Made by a program: the position numbers and the translations under genes | Notes under the pieces: generated by a model | Databases searched by the model: none | What the model was told of the DNA's origin: nothing | The model's input: the letters and a program-made list of their open reading frames with translations, nothing else | Source of the DNA: UBA1426 sp050953365 | Lineage (GTDB): Bacteria; Bacillota; Clostridia; Peptostreptococcales; Anaerovoracaceae | Length of the DNA stretch: 50,291 bases | Direction of reading: 5' to 3' | Assembly (NCBI GenBank): GCA_050953365.1 | Contig: JBMNMN010000019.1 | Coordinates: 1 to 50,291 of the forward strand | Shown: one piece after another, positions 9,208 to 17,094 of the stretch | How the letters are laid out: each line of letters begins with the position of its first letter | How positions within the stretch are numbered: position 1 is the stretch's first letter

Positions 9208-10590
9208 TTAAATCATAGGAATTGTAATCCTGAAAGCGCTGCCCTTTTTCCCGGCTTGGAGCAGAGCCAAATCCCCGCCGTGAAGCTGGGCAATTTTCTT
9301 TGCGATGGAAAGCCCAAGTCCGCTGCCGCCGGTCTCGGAATTTCGCGAATCGTCTACCCGAACAAAAGGTTTAAAAATATCCTGCGCAAGATGTTCGGGG
9401 ATGCCCACTCCGTCATCGCTGAAATCGATTACAACGGTTTCTTTTTCGACCCCCAGGCTGACGGATATAGTTGTTCCGGCAGGATTATAGCGTACGGCGT
9501 TATCCGCAAGATTTTGAATGATACGGCTGAAATGGTCAGCATCCAGCATAACGTAAATGCTTTCTTCGGGGATTTCAAAGTCATACTCAAAATGCGCATT
9601 TTCCAACTGTGGAACAATGTCTCCGCATATACGACGCAAAGTCTCACATATGTCCGTTTTACTGGGCTTAAAAGAATAATCCGGGCTGTCCATTTTGGAA
9701 AGCTCAAATAATTCGTTGAGCAAATTGTTTGCTCGTTGACTGTTGTTGTATATTGCATTGAGTTCCGGCGACTCTGATTTTTTACAAAGCCGTTCTGCAT
9801 ATCCCTGTATGCTTGACAAGGGGTTTTTAAGATCATGGGAAATATCGAGGATCAGTCGCCGCCTGTCCTCTTCCGATTTTTTGCGTAGAGCAATCTCCTG
9901 TTCGATTCGCGCCGCCATGTCGTTAAAGGTATTTTGTAATTCTGCAAACTCATTTTTTAAGCGCAAATCTACCCGCGCGGAATAATCGCCCTCCCGCAAG
10001 AGCCTCGTGCCGTCACAAAGCTTCTTCAAAGGTACGGTAATTTTGGTAGCCGTGACCCTGGAATAGATGTAGCTAAATAGAGCAAGAATTAAAAGATAAA
10101 TCAGAGCCACAAAGGCAATTGCTCCCCCGGCCCGCATGAGATCATCCCGAGAGGCCTCCTTGTTATGCACGAGCTTAAAATCAAGCCGAATGGAAGTGGG
10201 AAAAGTAACAATCAGCCAGAACTCGCCTTCAGGCTGATAAACAATGTCATAGTGGTAGGGTTTGTTCCCGCTTTCCGATAAAAGCGTTGTGAATTCCTGC
10301 ACGCTCAGACTGTCTTTCCCGATGGTGTCAATGCCGCTTGAATAAACGACGCGGTAATTTTTGTCAATAATTTGAACGCCTCCGCCGTTCTCAACGATCT
10401 CGGATGCGTCGATCTGCCTGTAATCTTCTTTTATTATTGAACTCGCGGAATAACGGTTTTTGGCAAGCGAATCTGAAATCAAGCCGCTTGCAAAGGATAG
10501 AAGTACAAAGGCAAGCGACGTTGCAAGGATAGTCAGTAAAAAGATTAGCCAAAAGTTTCCAAGGAATTGATTGGACAGCTTTTTTGTCAT
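9208..10590 (-). CDS. Sensor histidine kinase
   Basis: This 460-residue membrane kinase has TM1 (about 12-34), an extracellular sensor region (35-152), TM2 (about 153-177) and a HAMP linker (178-232). The HisKA domain carries the phosphoacceptor His252 in ILDISHDLKNPLSS. The ATPase domain has the N box NLADNAVRYN, G1 DDGVGIP and G2 GGSGLGLSI. It is an EnvZ/PhoR-type HPK1 kinase; its signal is unknown. The start codon overlaps the response regulator stop (ATGA), and GGTGAAGGA precedes it. The adjacent hydrolase/lipoprotein operon could be a target, which is inference from proximity only. Confidence 0.93.
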   Translation of the reverse strand: MTKKLSNQFLGNFWLIFLLTILATSLAFVLLSFASGLISDSLAKNRYSASSIIKEDYRQIDASEIVENGGGVQIIDKNYRVVYSSGIDTIGKDSLSVQEFTTLLSESGNKPYHYDIVYQPEGEFWLIVTFPTSIRLDFKLVHNKEASRDDLMRAGGAIAFVALIYLLILALFSYIYSRVTATKITVPLKKLCDGTRLLREGDYSARVDLRLKNEFAELQNTFNDMAARIEQEIALRKKSEEDRRRLILDISHDLKNPLSSIQGYAERLCKKSESPELNAIYNNSQRANNLLNELFELSKMDSPDYSFKPSKTDICETLRRICGDIVPQLENAHFEYDFEIPEESIYVMLDADHFSRIIQNLADNAVRYNPAGTTISVSLGVEKETVVIDFSDDGVGIPEHLAQDIFKPFVRVDDSRNSETGGSGLGLSIAKKIAQLHGGDLALLQAGKKGSAFRITIPMI

Positions 10591-11288
10591 TTTCCTTCAC
10601 CGATGTAATGCAGCTTATACCCGATACCGCGAATGGTTTTTAAGTACTCCGGATTCTGCGGATCATCCTCAATGCGGCTTCGTATGCGGCTGATATGAAC
10701 CATAATGGTGTTGTCATCAAAATAATAGTCTTCATCCCATACGGCGCGATAAAGCTGCTTCTTAGTAAAGACCCGTTCCGGATTTTCCATGAAATACAAG
10801 AGCAATTTATATTCCTTAGCTCCTAACTCAATGGGCTTCCCGTCCTTGAAAACGCAGCATTTTTCTTTATCGATGGATAAGTCCCCGTATGAAATATTTG
10901 AGGAGGGTTTCTCCTTTAGCGACTGATAATCGTTGCTCCGACGCAACTGCGCCCCCACGCGGGCGACTAACTCGGCAACGGAGAAGGGCTTAGAGATATA
11001 GTCATCAGCGCCCAATCCCAACCCAAGCACCTTATCCATATCATCCGTCCTTGCAGTCAAAAAAATAACGGGGATGGTACTGCGCTCCCGTATTTTTCGA
11101 AGCAGATTAAAACCATCCATCCCTGGCATCATTACATCGAGAATGGCAAGATGAATCTCTTCCGACATGAACATATCCAGAGCCTCTTTACCGTTCTGCG
11201 CTGCTAAGACGGTGTATCCGTTTTCTTCAAGGCTGATTGTTATCAAGTTTCGAATGTCAGCTTCGTCGTCTGCAATTAGAATTTTCAT
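10587..11288 (-). CDS. OmpR/PhoB-family response regulator
   Basis: The 233-residue regulator has an N-terminal receiver domain with the acidic pair DDE (7-9), phosphoacceptor Asp51 in LAILDVMMPG, and the conserved lysine in DDYISKPFS. A C-terminal winged-helix domain (about 130-230) contains KEYKLLLYFMENPERVFTK and the recognition-helix region MVHISRIRSRIEDD. It should bind direct repeats in promoters after phosphorylation by the kinase encoded next to it. It is the first gene of the operon and has a near-consensus promoter at 11356-11384. Confidence 0.94.
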   Translation of the reverse strand: MKILIADDEADIRNLITISLEENGYTVLAAQNGKEALDMFMSEEIHLAILDVMMPGMDGFNLLRKIRERSTIPVIFLTARTDDMDKVLGLGLGADDYISKPFSVAELVARVGAQLRRSNDYQSLKEKPSSNISYGDLSIDKEKCCVFKDGKPIELGAKEYKLLLYFMENPERVFTKKQLYRAVWDEDYYFDDNTIMVHISRIRSRIEDDPQNPEYLKTIRGIGYKLHYIGEGK

Positions 11289-11355
11289 ACCTTTGGCGTA
11301 CCTCTTCGATCAAAGAACCTTTTCCATTGCATCAATTATAAACGGTTTCTGCCTA

Positions 11356-11384
11356 ATTATATGGCATTTAATGTAATTATTCAA
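11356..11384 (-). promoter_or_regulatory. Promoter of the two-component operon
   Basis: On the minus strand, TTGAAT (11379-11384) and TATAAT (11356-11361) are 17 bp apart. This predicts a leader of about 60 nt before the response regulator. Confidence 0.72.
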
Positions 11385-11491
11385 ACTTTTTTCATTCCCG
11401 GTCATCTATATTTTGGATTTTATCAATCACAATCCTGGCGACTGCTATAGCGATAGCAACACCGGCTGTTATGGTTGTGAGAATAATGGAC

Positions 11492-11521
11492 AAAAAAACC
11501 GCCGAAAATCGGCGGCTTTTT
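11492..11521 (-). terminator. Bidirectional intrinsic terminator after the DUF4332 gene
   Basis: CCGCCGAAAATCGGCGG (11499-11515) is flanked by seven T on the minus strand and by CTTTTTAG on the plus strand. It ends the minus-strand gene 11558-11962 and separates it from the two-component promoter. Confidence 0.88.
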
Positions 11522-11557
11522 AGAATCATTATGTACTATTTAGCATTGGCCAATAAC

Positions 11558-11962
11558 TCAGTACTGCATCACACGTGGCAGGTCTTTTGCCTGCTCGATC
11601 CAATCTGCAACTTGCTTTTCAGTGGGAAGCTTTCGAACAAGAGATTTGGCCTCGTTTACCTCCACCATTTTCCCGTACAGGTTTTCCGCCTTTCTCGTTG
11701 CCAGTTCAGGTACGGTATCAACACCCGCCGCTTCCAGCAACTCGGCATATTCCCCGCCGACCCCTTTGATTCTGGCTAAATCTGCATGATTGGCCCACTT
11801 CAGGATCATTTTTTCTGAAATACCTGTTCTCTCGGCGAGATCCACCCGCCCTTTCTTTGTGGAACATACTTGCAGCAGTTCCTCCATCGAGTTCACGCCA
11901 GCATCATTAAGTTTTGCTTCATACGATTCCCCGATGCCTTCAATTTCACTCAGTTTTGCCAT
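11558..11962 (-). CDS. DUF4332 helix-hairpin-helix protein
   Basis: The 134-residue protein contains two helix-hairpin-helix-like units: LSEIEGIGESYEAKLNDAGV at the N-terminus and LARIKGVGGEYAELLEAAGV in the middle. This is the pattern of the DUF4332 family, which resembles nucleic-acid-binding HhH proteins; the actual function is unknown. The ATG at 11962 is preferred to that at 11980 because AAAGGAG stands eight bases before it. It is a single-gene unit with its own terminator. Confidence 0.8.
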   Translation of the reverse strand: MAKLSEIEGIGESYEAKLNDAGVNSMEELLQVCSTKKGRVDLAERTGISEKMILKWANHADLARIKGVGGEYAELLEAAGVDTVPELATRKAENLYGKMVEVNEAKSLVRKLPTEKQVADWIEQAKDLPRVMQY

Positions 11963-12112
11963 ATGCATTACTCCTTTCAACGCGCGGCCAATTGTCAGAA
12001 CTTTCTTACTATTTATTATATCAAATGCGCTGAAAAAAACAATACAATTCCCAAACGATTAACTCATAATTGGGCATCTCTTATTGAATATCTTATTGAT
12101 CCCTTATTGAAA

Positions 12113-12146
12113 TAGAAAAACCCTCGTGGTTTTCCAAGGGTTCTAC
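12113..12146 (-). terminator. Probable terminator of the DUF1801 gene
   Basis: The minus strand reads GAACCC, TTGG, AAAA, CCACGA, GGGTTTTTC: a short stem followed by five T. It lies about 65 bp after the stop at 12211. Confidence 0.55.
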
Positions 12147-12210
12147 ACTTGCAGCAAAAGATTTCGAGGGTTGTTCAATATCATATTAATACGTATGTTT
12201 AATTGTAGAT

Positions 12211-12639
12211 TCAATTCGATCCGTACTTGTTTTCTAAATACTCGATCGTCACCCGCGTCAACTTTGTCAATGCCTCCAAGTTAATGTCCGAAAGCTTCTT
12301 TACATAGATACAAGCTTTTCCCATGGTATACTTCCCCAGGTCTTTCAGCAAATACTCGTGTTCCGGATCCCCCGTATATACATAGAGCGAGATCGCTGCC
12401 TTGCGCGGCGAAAACGCCACTAACGGCCAATCTCCTTCCTGTTTGCTTCGATCGGATTTGTAATGGTAGCTCCCAAATCCGATCATCGAAGCTCCCCACA
12501 TCTTGGGCGGATGTCCCGTAACCTCCTGCATCAGCTTCACAAGTTCATAACTGTCCTTGCGTTTCTGCTCCGTGTTCGTATAGCTATCAATAAATTCAAA
12601 AACATCCCCTTCGTGCTGCCTGGTCTTCAACTCTGCCAT
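12211..12639 (-). CDS. DUF1801 domain protein
   Basis: The protein of 142 residues matches the DUF1801 family (YdhG-like), small soluble proteins sometimes compared to frataxin-type iron chaperones. Visible family features are RKDSYELVKLMQEVTG, the aromatic block MIGFGSYHYK, and SPRKAAISLYVY with the C-terminal YTMGKACIYVKKL. The biochemical role is not established. GGAAG precedes the ATG, and a TATAAT (12723-12728, minus) about 85 bp upstream may be its -10 element, although no good -35 is seen. It is a single-gene unit beside repeat locus A. Confidence 0.82.
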   Translation of the reverse strand: MAELKTRQHEGDVFEFIDSYTNTEQKRKDSYELVKLMQEVTGHPPKMWGASMIGFGSYHYKSDRSKQEGDWPLVAFSPRKAAISLYVYTGDPEHEYLLKDLGKYTMGKACIYVKKLSDINLEALTKLTRVTIEYLENKYGSN

Positions 12640-12782
12640 AAAAACACTTCCTTTATCTTAAAATTTCATCACGATCTCAGTCTCTCAATCAACTTCAACT
12701 CTTAAACCTCTAGATATTTTCGATTATACCCAATTAAAGATTAAAGAACCATTTATCCTATCTTCACCGACACACCACCCCT

Positions 12783-12912
12783 TGTGCAAAAAATGAACTT
12801 ATGTGTGGATTTCTATCAGGAAAAGTGGGCAAATCGCATATTTCTGTGCAAAATATCGAGTTATGTGTGGATTTACTCAATATTGTCCACACATAAGTCC
12901 ATTTTTTGCTCA
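12783..12912 (+). repeat. Three-unit intergenic element, locus A (130 bp)
   Basis: Two direct units start at 12783 and 12845, 62 bp apart, and one inverted unit ends at 12912. Each unit starts TGTGCAAAA (TGAGCAAAA for the third) and ends CTTATGTGTGGA or GTTATGTGTGGA. Unit 1 and the inverted unit agree at 25 of 27 positions, unit 2 and the inverted unit at 23 of 27. The same layout recurs at 16277-16416 and 49422-49571. Confidence 0.9.
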
Positions 12913-13085
12913 CTTTACTTGGAGAACACGGTTTATTGCTACCTTCTCTTAGCGGCAGGTCTCCGTTAGTAGCTTACGTCGACTTTTCCTGCCAGTCACC
13001 ACCTAAGAAGTCCGATGCCCTTCCCGGTTCAAATCCCCTACCCGCGTCCAGGCTTCTTCTAGATTAATACAAGTTATTAGCAATG

Positions 13086-13117
13086 AAAAAGGCCTCTAGA
13101 AAACCTCTAGAAGCCTT
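13086..13117 (-). terminator. Intrinsic terminator, copy of the tRNA-operon terminator block
   Basis: AAGGCCTCTAGA pairs with TCTAGAAGCCTT (11 of 12), followed by five T on the minus strand. The block 13069-13126 is closely similar to 15801-15858, including the word AGCAATGAAAAAGGC. It can end the amidohydrolase transcript. Confidence 0.8.
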
Positions 13118-13129
13118 AAATTTACCACT

Positions 13130-13172
13130 GCACACCTCAGCCTATTTTTATAGGAGGGGGTGTGCTTTTTTT
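13130..13172 (+). terminator. Plus-strand intrinsic terminator without an obvious gene
   Basis: GCACACC pairs with GGTGTGC, with an inner CCTAT/ATAGG stem, followed by seven T on the plus strand. No plus-strand gene lies upstream of it. Confidence 0.72.
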
Positions 13173-13245
13173 GTTTTTTGTTTTATAGGTATCCTCTCAA
13201 TCACAGAGTTTCCGGCTTACCTTTAAAGTCATAAATACAATTTAA

Positions 13246-15486
13246 TCAATCTACAATGTAGCACTCTCGTATTTGAGTGTTTCCTTTTGTATTTACATAT
13301 ACATTGTAGCCGCCGACCTTATATATACCCGCATCATTGTTGTTGATCATAAAGGTTTCCGTAACCACATTTTTTGAACCGCCCTTTAATGATTCGGTAA
13401 CTGTGATTGTCAATTCGTTTTTATTGCCCTTAAGTTTCTTAACGGAAGCAGACGGAGTTACCGAAACTACATCCGGATTTGAACCTGAATCGATATCACC
13501 ATACACAACCTCGCCGCCAAGAACAGTCATAACTACTTCCGTATCGATAATTTTGCGATGATCTGCAGAATTTGCAGAGTTGCCCAGGGCGATTATATCG
13601 CGGTCAAGTACTGCGAAGTCTGCAAGCTTACCGACTTCAAGGGATCCCTTAATGTCTTCTTCGAAATTGGCGTAAGCACCCCAGATCGTGTACGCTGCCA
13701 GGCTCTCTTCAATGGTCAGGCACTGTTCCTCATACCAGCCGACATCCGGACCGCCAGGCGTTCCCGCACCTGCAGGTGAGCCGCCGGTGACCCTGAACTG
13801 TCTCGTCAGGCCGGCATAGAGCCCGTGATAGGGATTGAGGAGTTCTACAGAAGCGTCTGTACCGTTTGCAATGATTCCACCGTAGTCAAGAATTGTGCGC
13901 CATGCGTATGCTCCCTTTATTCTATCCGGACCTATGCGAGGCTCGGCACCATTCATGTCTGATGTGGCGTGTATGAACTGCATTGACGGAGTCATCCCCA
14001 GAGCAATTTCTTTTTCGATATCGTCTTTGTACTCACCATTAGGCAGTAAAGATACAAATTGAAAATGCTCGGTTCTAATCCTGGGATCATTGATCCATTT
14101 TTCCCACTCGGCTTTTGAACCCTTGAAAGCCTCCGGCTTGCTGTTTTTATACGTTGCCTTTAGTTCAGCTACAAGTTCCTCAACCGTATCGATATACAAC
14201 CTGTTTGCATAATCACCGATTGCGTGTGCACTGACGGAGAAACCTGCTTCTAAGTTCTGTCTCATAATAGTCTTCAGGTTTTCAGGGGTTATTCTGGGAG
14301 CACCCGTGTTGTCGTAAACCATTTCACCGGTTCCCTGATCCAGATATGGTTCATACGGCTCAAGCATGGCCGCCGTCCTGGAGCCCATGGCACCGTCCAG
14401 CATGATTTTGGCCACCCTGACCGTGAGTCTGTTGTCATATAACCCGATTTCAGGCGCTCCACCGTTATAGTTGTTTCTGAATTGGACATCCGCCCCGTTT
14501 GCCGGGTTTTCATTATTAACAGAAAGCTCTTCATACAGCCGTATCTTCAAGGGATTTTCAGGGTCTTCGTAAAGTTCTTTTAATAGGTTGATGGTAGAAA
14601 CTCCGGAACCCGCATCCATTGCAGTGGTTATGCCGTATCCAAAGCATTCTTCCTGTGCAGCATACACAGAGTCAATGTTCTGGGCTTTTGTTTTAGGCGG
14701 CTGGCTTGAACTTACCAGTGCGCCTGCCGGACCGCCGAGAAACAACCCTGTCGGATTGCCGTCAAGATCACGGACGATGGTTCCTCCGACAGGATCCATT
14801 GTCTTCCCGTCGGGTCCAATATTTTTCGATATATCAATGCCTGCGGCTACCATAGCAGCAGTATTCGCCCAGCCACCGTGACCGCTTGCATGATTCAGAT
14901 AAACCGGATAGCCCAGTGAAACAGCATCGAGCTCAGCAGCTGTTGCCGGAGTCCAACCTTCTATGGTATCTACCCAGCCACCCGATACAATCCAGGTAGT
15001 AGTCGGCTCTCCCCTGTCTGCAAGTCGCTGCGCTTCTTTTCCGACTTCAGCAATGATATCCTCTTTGGATTTCCAGAATATATCAATCCTTGACTGTGCA
15101 TCTCCTTCAGACATAAAGTGCATATGGCTTTCAATCAGGCCGGGGATTACCGTCTTACCCTCAAGGTCTATGATTACCGCATTTTCTTTCGCTATTTTCT
15201 TTGCGTCCTTCAAGCTGTCTCCAACATATATAATTTTCTGGCCTCTTGTAGCGATAATACTGGCTTTTTCAAATACACCATTTGGACCCCAGAAGTCATA
15301 TTTGGGGTTGGTGTTTTCACCGGCCACATATTTAGTGTATATGTTGCCGTTCACATAAATCTTATCGGCCTCAACAGATTTCCCCCCATTGGAACCATCC
15401 AAAGCAAAAGAAAACATCCCTGATGTAAACACCAAACCGAAAATCAGAAACAAACTAATAACAATTCGCATTTTTTTGTTTTTCAT
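13246..15486 (-). CDS. Secreted amidohydrolase, YtcJ-like (Amidohydro_3)
   Basis: The 746-residue protein starts with a Sec signal peptide (KNKKMR, then ISLFLIFGLVFTSGMFSFA, cleavage near residue 28-30), so it acts outside the cytoplasm. The body is a metal-dependent amidohydrolase of the YtcJ/Amidohydro_3 type. It has the HMH metal motif at 121-123 (GLIESHMHF), SGHGGW, LDGAMGSRTAAM, RTEHFQFV, ANGTDASVELLNPYHGL and a C-terminal GSLEVGKLADFAVLD. About 85 residues after the catalytic domain form a small beta region (VVSVTPSASVKKLKGNKNEL onward) not usual in cytosolic relatives. The substrate is unknown. GGGGGAGG precedes the ATG. The gene lies between two copies of a terminator block, which suggests insertion into a tRNA locus. 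Confidence 0.85.
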   Translation of the reverse strand: MKNKKMRIVISLFLIFGLVFTSGMFSFALDGSNGGKSVEADKIYVNGNIYTKYVAGENTNPKYDFWGPNGVFEKASIIATRGQKIIYVGDSLKDAKKIAKENAVIIDLEGKTVIPGLIESHMHFMSEGDAQSRIDIFWKSKEDIIAEVGKEAQRLADRGEPTTTWIVSGGWVDTIEGWTPATAAELDAVSLGYPVYLNHASGHGGWANTAAMVAAGIDISKNIGPDGKTMDPVGGTIVRDLDGNPTGLFLGGPAGALVSSSQPPKTKAQNIDSVYAAQEECFGYGITTAMDAGSGVSTINLLKELYEDPENPLKIRLYEELSVNNENPANGADVQFRNNYNGGAPEIGLYDNRLTVRVAKIMLDGAMGSRTAAMLEPYEPYLDQGTGEMVYDNTGAPRITPENLKTIMRQNLEAGFSVSAHAIGDYANRLYIDTVEELVAELKATYKNSKPEAFKGSKAEWEKWINDPRIRTEHFQFVSLLPNGEYKDDIEKEIALGMTPSMQFIHATSDMNGAEPRIGPDRIKGAYAWRTILDYGGIIANGTDASVELLNPYHGLYAGLTRQFRVTGGSPAGAGTPGGPDVGWYEEQCLTIEESLAAYTIWGAYANFEEDIKGSLEVGKLADFAVLDRDIIALGNSANSADHRKIIDTEVVMTVLGGEVVYGDIDSGSNPDVVSVTPSASVKKLKGNKNELTITVTESLKGGSKNVVTETFMINNNDAGIYKVGGYNVYVNTKGNTQIRECYIVD

Positions 15487-15800
15487 AATTGTATTCCTCC
15501 CCCCAAACTAACCCATACTTTCAAGTGTTTCGGTAATCTGTTTTTCTCTGATGCTTTTACCAGCATAGAGAAGTGGCATCCCCCCTATAAATAAGAGCAA
15601 AAACATATACATGGTTTGTGTTCTAAATAGATTATAATTGAACGAAGAATCCGGCTCTTATGTTTTCGTTCGTTTATTTTAGCCATAATGCGGGTTCATT
15701 TGACAAAGTTGCATTGTTGTAAATCACAAAATTCGACCTTTTGATTCTGAACGTCGTTTTCTGAAGGGAGAAAGAAGAAGTTGGTCAAAAGTTGGCCAAG
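15487..15800. other. Upstream region of the amidohydrolase
   Basis: The region holds the strong ribosome binding site of the amidohydrolase and AT-rich sequence that includes a minus-strand TATAAT near 15633-15640 without a matching -35. I see no gene, tRNA or clear repeat. Confidence 0.5.
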
Positions 15801-15815
15801 ACAAGTTAATAGCAA

Positions 15816-15849
15816 TGAAAAAGGCTTTCGAAAAAACTTCGAAAGCCTT
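15816..15849 (-). terminator. Terminator of the tRNA operon
   Basis: AAGGCTTTCG (15821-15830) pairs with CGAAAGCCTT (15840-15849), followed by five T on the minus strand. It begins 10 bp after the tRNA-fMet CCA end. Confidence 0.88.
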
Positions 15850-15858
15850 GAATTTACT

Positions 15859-15934
<76 letters not shown>

Positions 15935-15955
15935 ATGAAAAATATTAAATTATCT

Positions 15956-16045
15956 TGGTGCCGGAGACCGGAATCGAACCGGTACGATCTGTAAGGATCG
16001 CAGGATTTTAAGTCCTGTGCGTCTGCCAATTCCGCCACTCCGGCA
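15956..16045 (-). tRNA. tRNA-Leu (TAA)
   Basis: This is a 90-nt class II tRNA with a long variable arm (CGATCCTTACAGATCG). Acceptor stem TGCCGGAG pairs with CTCCGGCA, the anticodon is TAA inside ACTTAAAAT, the T loop is GGTTCGATTCC and CCA is encoded. Confidence 0.95.
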
Positions 16046-16057
16046 GTCTTCCGGTGT

Positions 16058-16080
16058 CCGGGACTCGCTACGAGTCCCGG
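16058..16080 (-). other. Perfect hairpin in the tRNA-Asn/tRNA-Leu spacer
   Basis: CCGGGACTCG, a three-base loop, then CGAGTCCCGG form a perfect 10-bp stem. No T run follows, so it is not a terminator. A role in processing the tRNA precursor is possible but unproven. Confidence 0.7.
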
Positions 16081-16089
16081 CCCAAGTTT

Positions 16090-16165
<76 letters not shown>

Positions 16166-16195
16166 TAACCGAGCCGCCAGCGCGGCGACTCTGTT

Positions 16196-16225
16196 ATTAT
16201 ACAATAGAGTCACGTAAAATGTCAA
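16196..16225 (-). promoter_or_regulatory. Promoter of the tRNA operon
   Basis: On the minus strand, a perfect TTGACA (16220-16225) and a perfect TATAAT (16196-16201) are 18 bp apart. The leader contains a GC-rich hairpin (GAGTCGCC / GGCGGCTC) just before tRNA-Asn. Confidence 0.88.
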
Positions 16226-16510
16226 CTATCTTTCCGCTAGTTTTGGATTATATATTATGCGCTGTTTACTGCAGAATGTGCAAAAATTCAATTTGTGCAA
16301 TAAAAAGAGCCGATTTTTTAGCCGAAATCAATGCACTAGTTGAAATTTTGCACAGATTTAGCAGTTATAATTCCTTTTTATCCCAAATATTAATGCACTA
16401 CTTGAAATTTTGCACAACCGCCCTGACGTTACAACCCACGACAGCAAGCGCGAGTTCAAACCGCAAAAAAATCGTACAACTGTAGATATTGCGCATTCAA
16501 CCTAAAAAAC
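16226..16510. other. Spacer between the tRNA promoter and iorB
   Basis: It contains repeat locus B (16277-16416) and otherwise AT-rich sequence. No clear terminator for iorB and no small gene with a ribosome binding site is seen. Confidence 0.6.
16277..16416 (-). repeat. Three-unit intergenic element, locus B (140 bp)
   Basis: Read on the minus strand, two direct units start at 16416 and 16354, 62 bp apart, and the inverted unit ends at 16277. The units begin TGTGCAAAAT and end in TGCATTA-like words. It lies about 95 bp downstream of the iorB stop. Confidence 0.9.
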
Positions 16511-17092
16511 CTAATCCGCCACTTGCGCTTGGCCTACTTGGAAAGCCTTGAGGTTGATATCCAAAAATGCCGGTTTTATGTTACGCTTAATTATTTCTTC
16601 CCAGTTAATTTGCGGAAGGCCGATTGCCTTTACCAGCGCTCCCAGTAGAATCATGTTCATGCTCTTCGGATTGCCCAGCTCTTCCGCAAGCTCAGTGGCT
16701 TTAAATACATATGTAGTAGCTTTCTGCGAAAGCTCCTCGATGATACCCTCCGGATAACTTGCAAGCTCCATTTGGATGGGAACCGAAGGGATCTCCGCAT
16801 CGTTGATCACAATCTTCCCGTCCGGTTTCAGATACTCGATCCAGCGCAGTGCTTCCATTTTTTCAAACGCCACGATGAGATCCGCCTCTCCTCTGCCAAT
16901 AATAGGGGAAAAAACCTTGTCGCCAAATCGTACCTGAGTACTTACATTTCCGCCTCTTTGGGACATACCGTGAATCTCGGACATCTTCACATCGTAGCCT
17001 GCTTCCATCAGGCCATCGGATAATATTTTGCTGGCTAGAATGGTACCCTGTCCCCCCACTCCTACCAATAGTATATTTTTTACGTTGCTCAT
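16511..17092 (-). CDS. iorB: Indolepyruvate:ferredoxin oxidoreductase, beta subunit
   Basis: The 193-residue protein matches the gamma-type domain of 2-oxoacid oxidoreductases: N-terminal NILLVGVGGQGTILASKIL, then SEIHGMSQRGGNVSTQVRFG. With IorA it oxidises aryl-pyruvates from aromatic amino acids to aryl-acetyl-CoA, reducing ferredoxin; this step belongs to amino acid fermentation in anaerobes. It starts two bases after the iorA stop and is the last gene of a long co-directional run. Confidence 0.92.
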   Translation of the reverse strand: MSNVKNILLVGVGGQGTILASKILSDGLMEAGYDVKMSEIHGMSQRGGNVSTQVRFGDKVFSPIIGRGEADLIVAFEKMEALRWIEYLKPDGKIVINDAEIPSVPIQMELASYPEGIIEELSQKATTYVFKATELAEELGNPKSMNMILLGALVKAIGLPQINWEEIIKRNIKPAFLDINLKAFQVGQAQVAD

Positions 17093-17094
17093 GC

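Larger units (their letters stand above)
12640..13245. other. Gene-free region with repeat locus A, a tRNA-like scrap and two terminators
   Basis: This 606-bp stretch contains a possible -10 element for the DUF1801 gene (12723-12728), the three-unit repeat 12783-12912, and a stretch with a tRNA T-loop-like word on the plus strand (GGTTCAAATCCCC, 13025-13037). A terminator block at 13069-13126 copies the one behind the tRNA operon, and a plus-strand terminator lies at 13130-13172. I see no protein gene with a ribosome binding site. Confidence 0.7.

Noticed and set aside
11392..11493. Small hydrophobic peptide of 33 residues on the minus strand (SIILTTITAGVAIAIAVARI...)
   Set aside because: Its only start is a TTG inside the T tract of the terminator, it has no ribosome binding site, and it ends just before the two-component promoter.
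12783..12912. Simple transposon with target-site duplication
   Set aside because: No matching 5-9 bp direct repeats flank any of the three elements (for example CCCCT against CTTTA at locus A), so mobility is not shown, although the TGT...ACA ends keep it as a hypothesis.
12784..12969. Plus-strand frame of 61 codons in repeat locus A
   Set aside because: It spans the repeat units, lacks a ribosome binding site, and its sequence is explained by the repeats.
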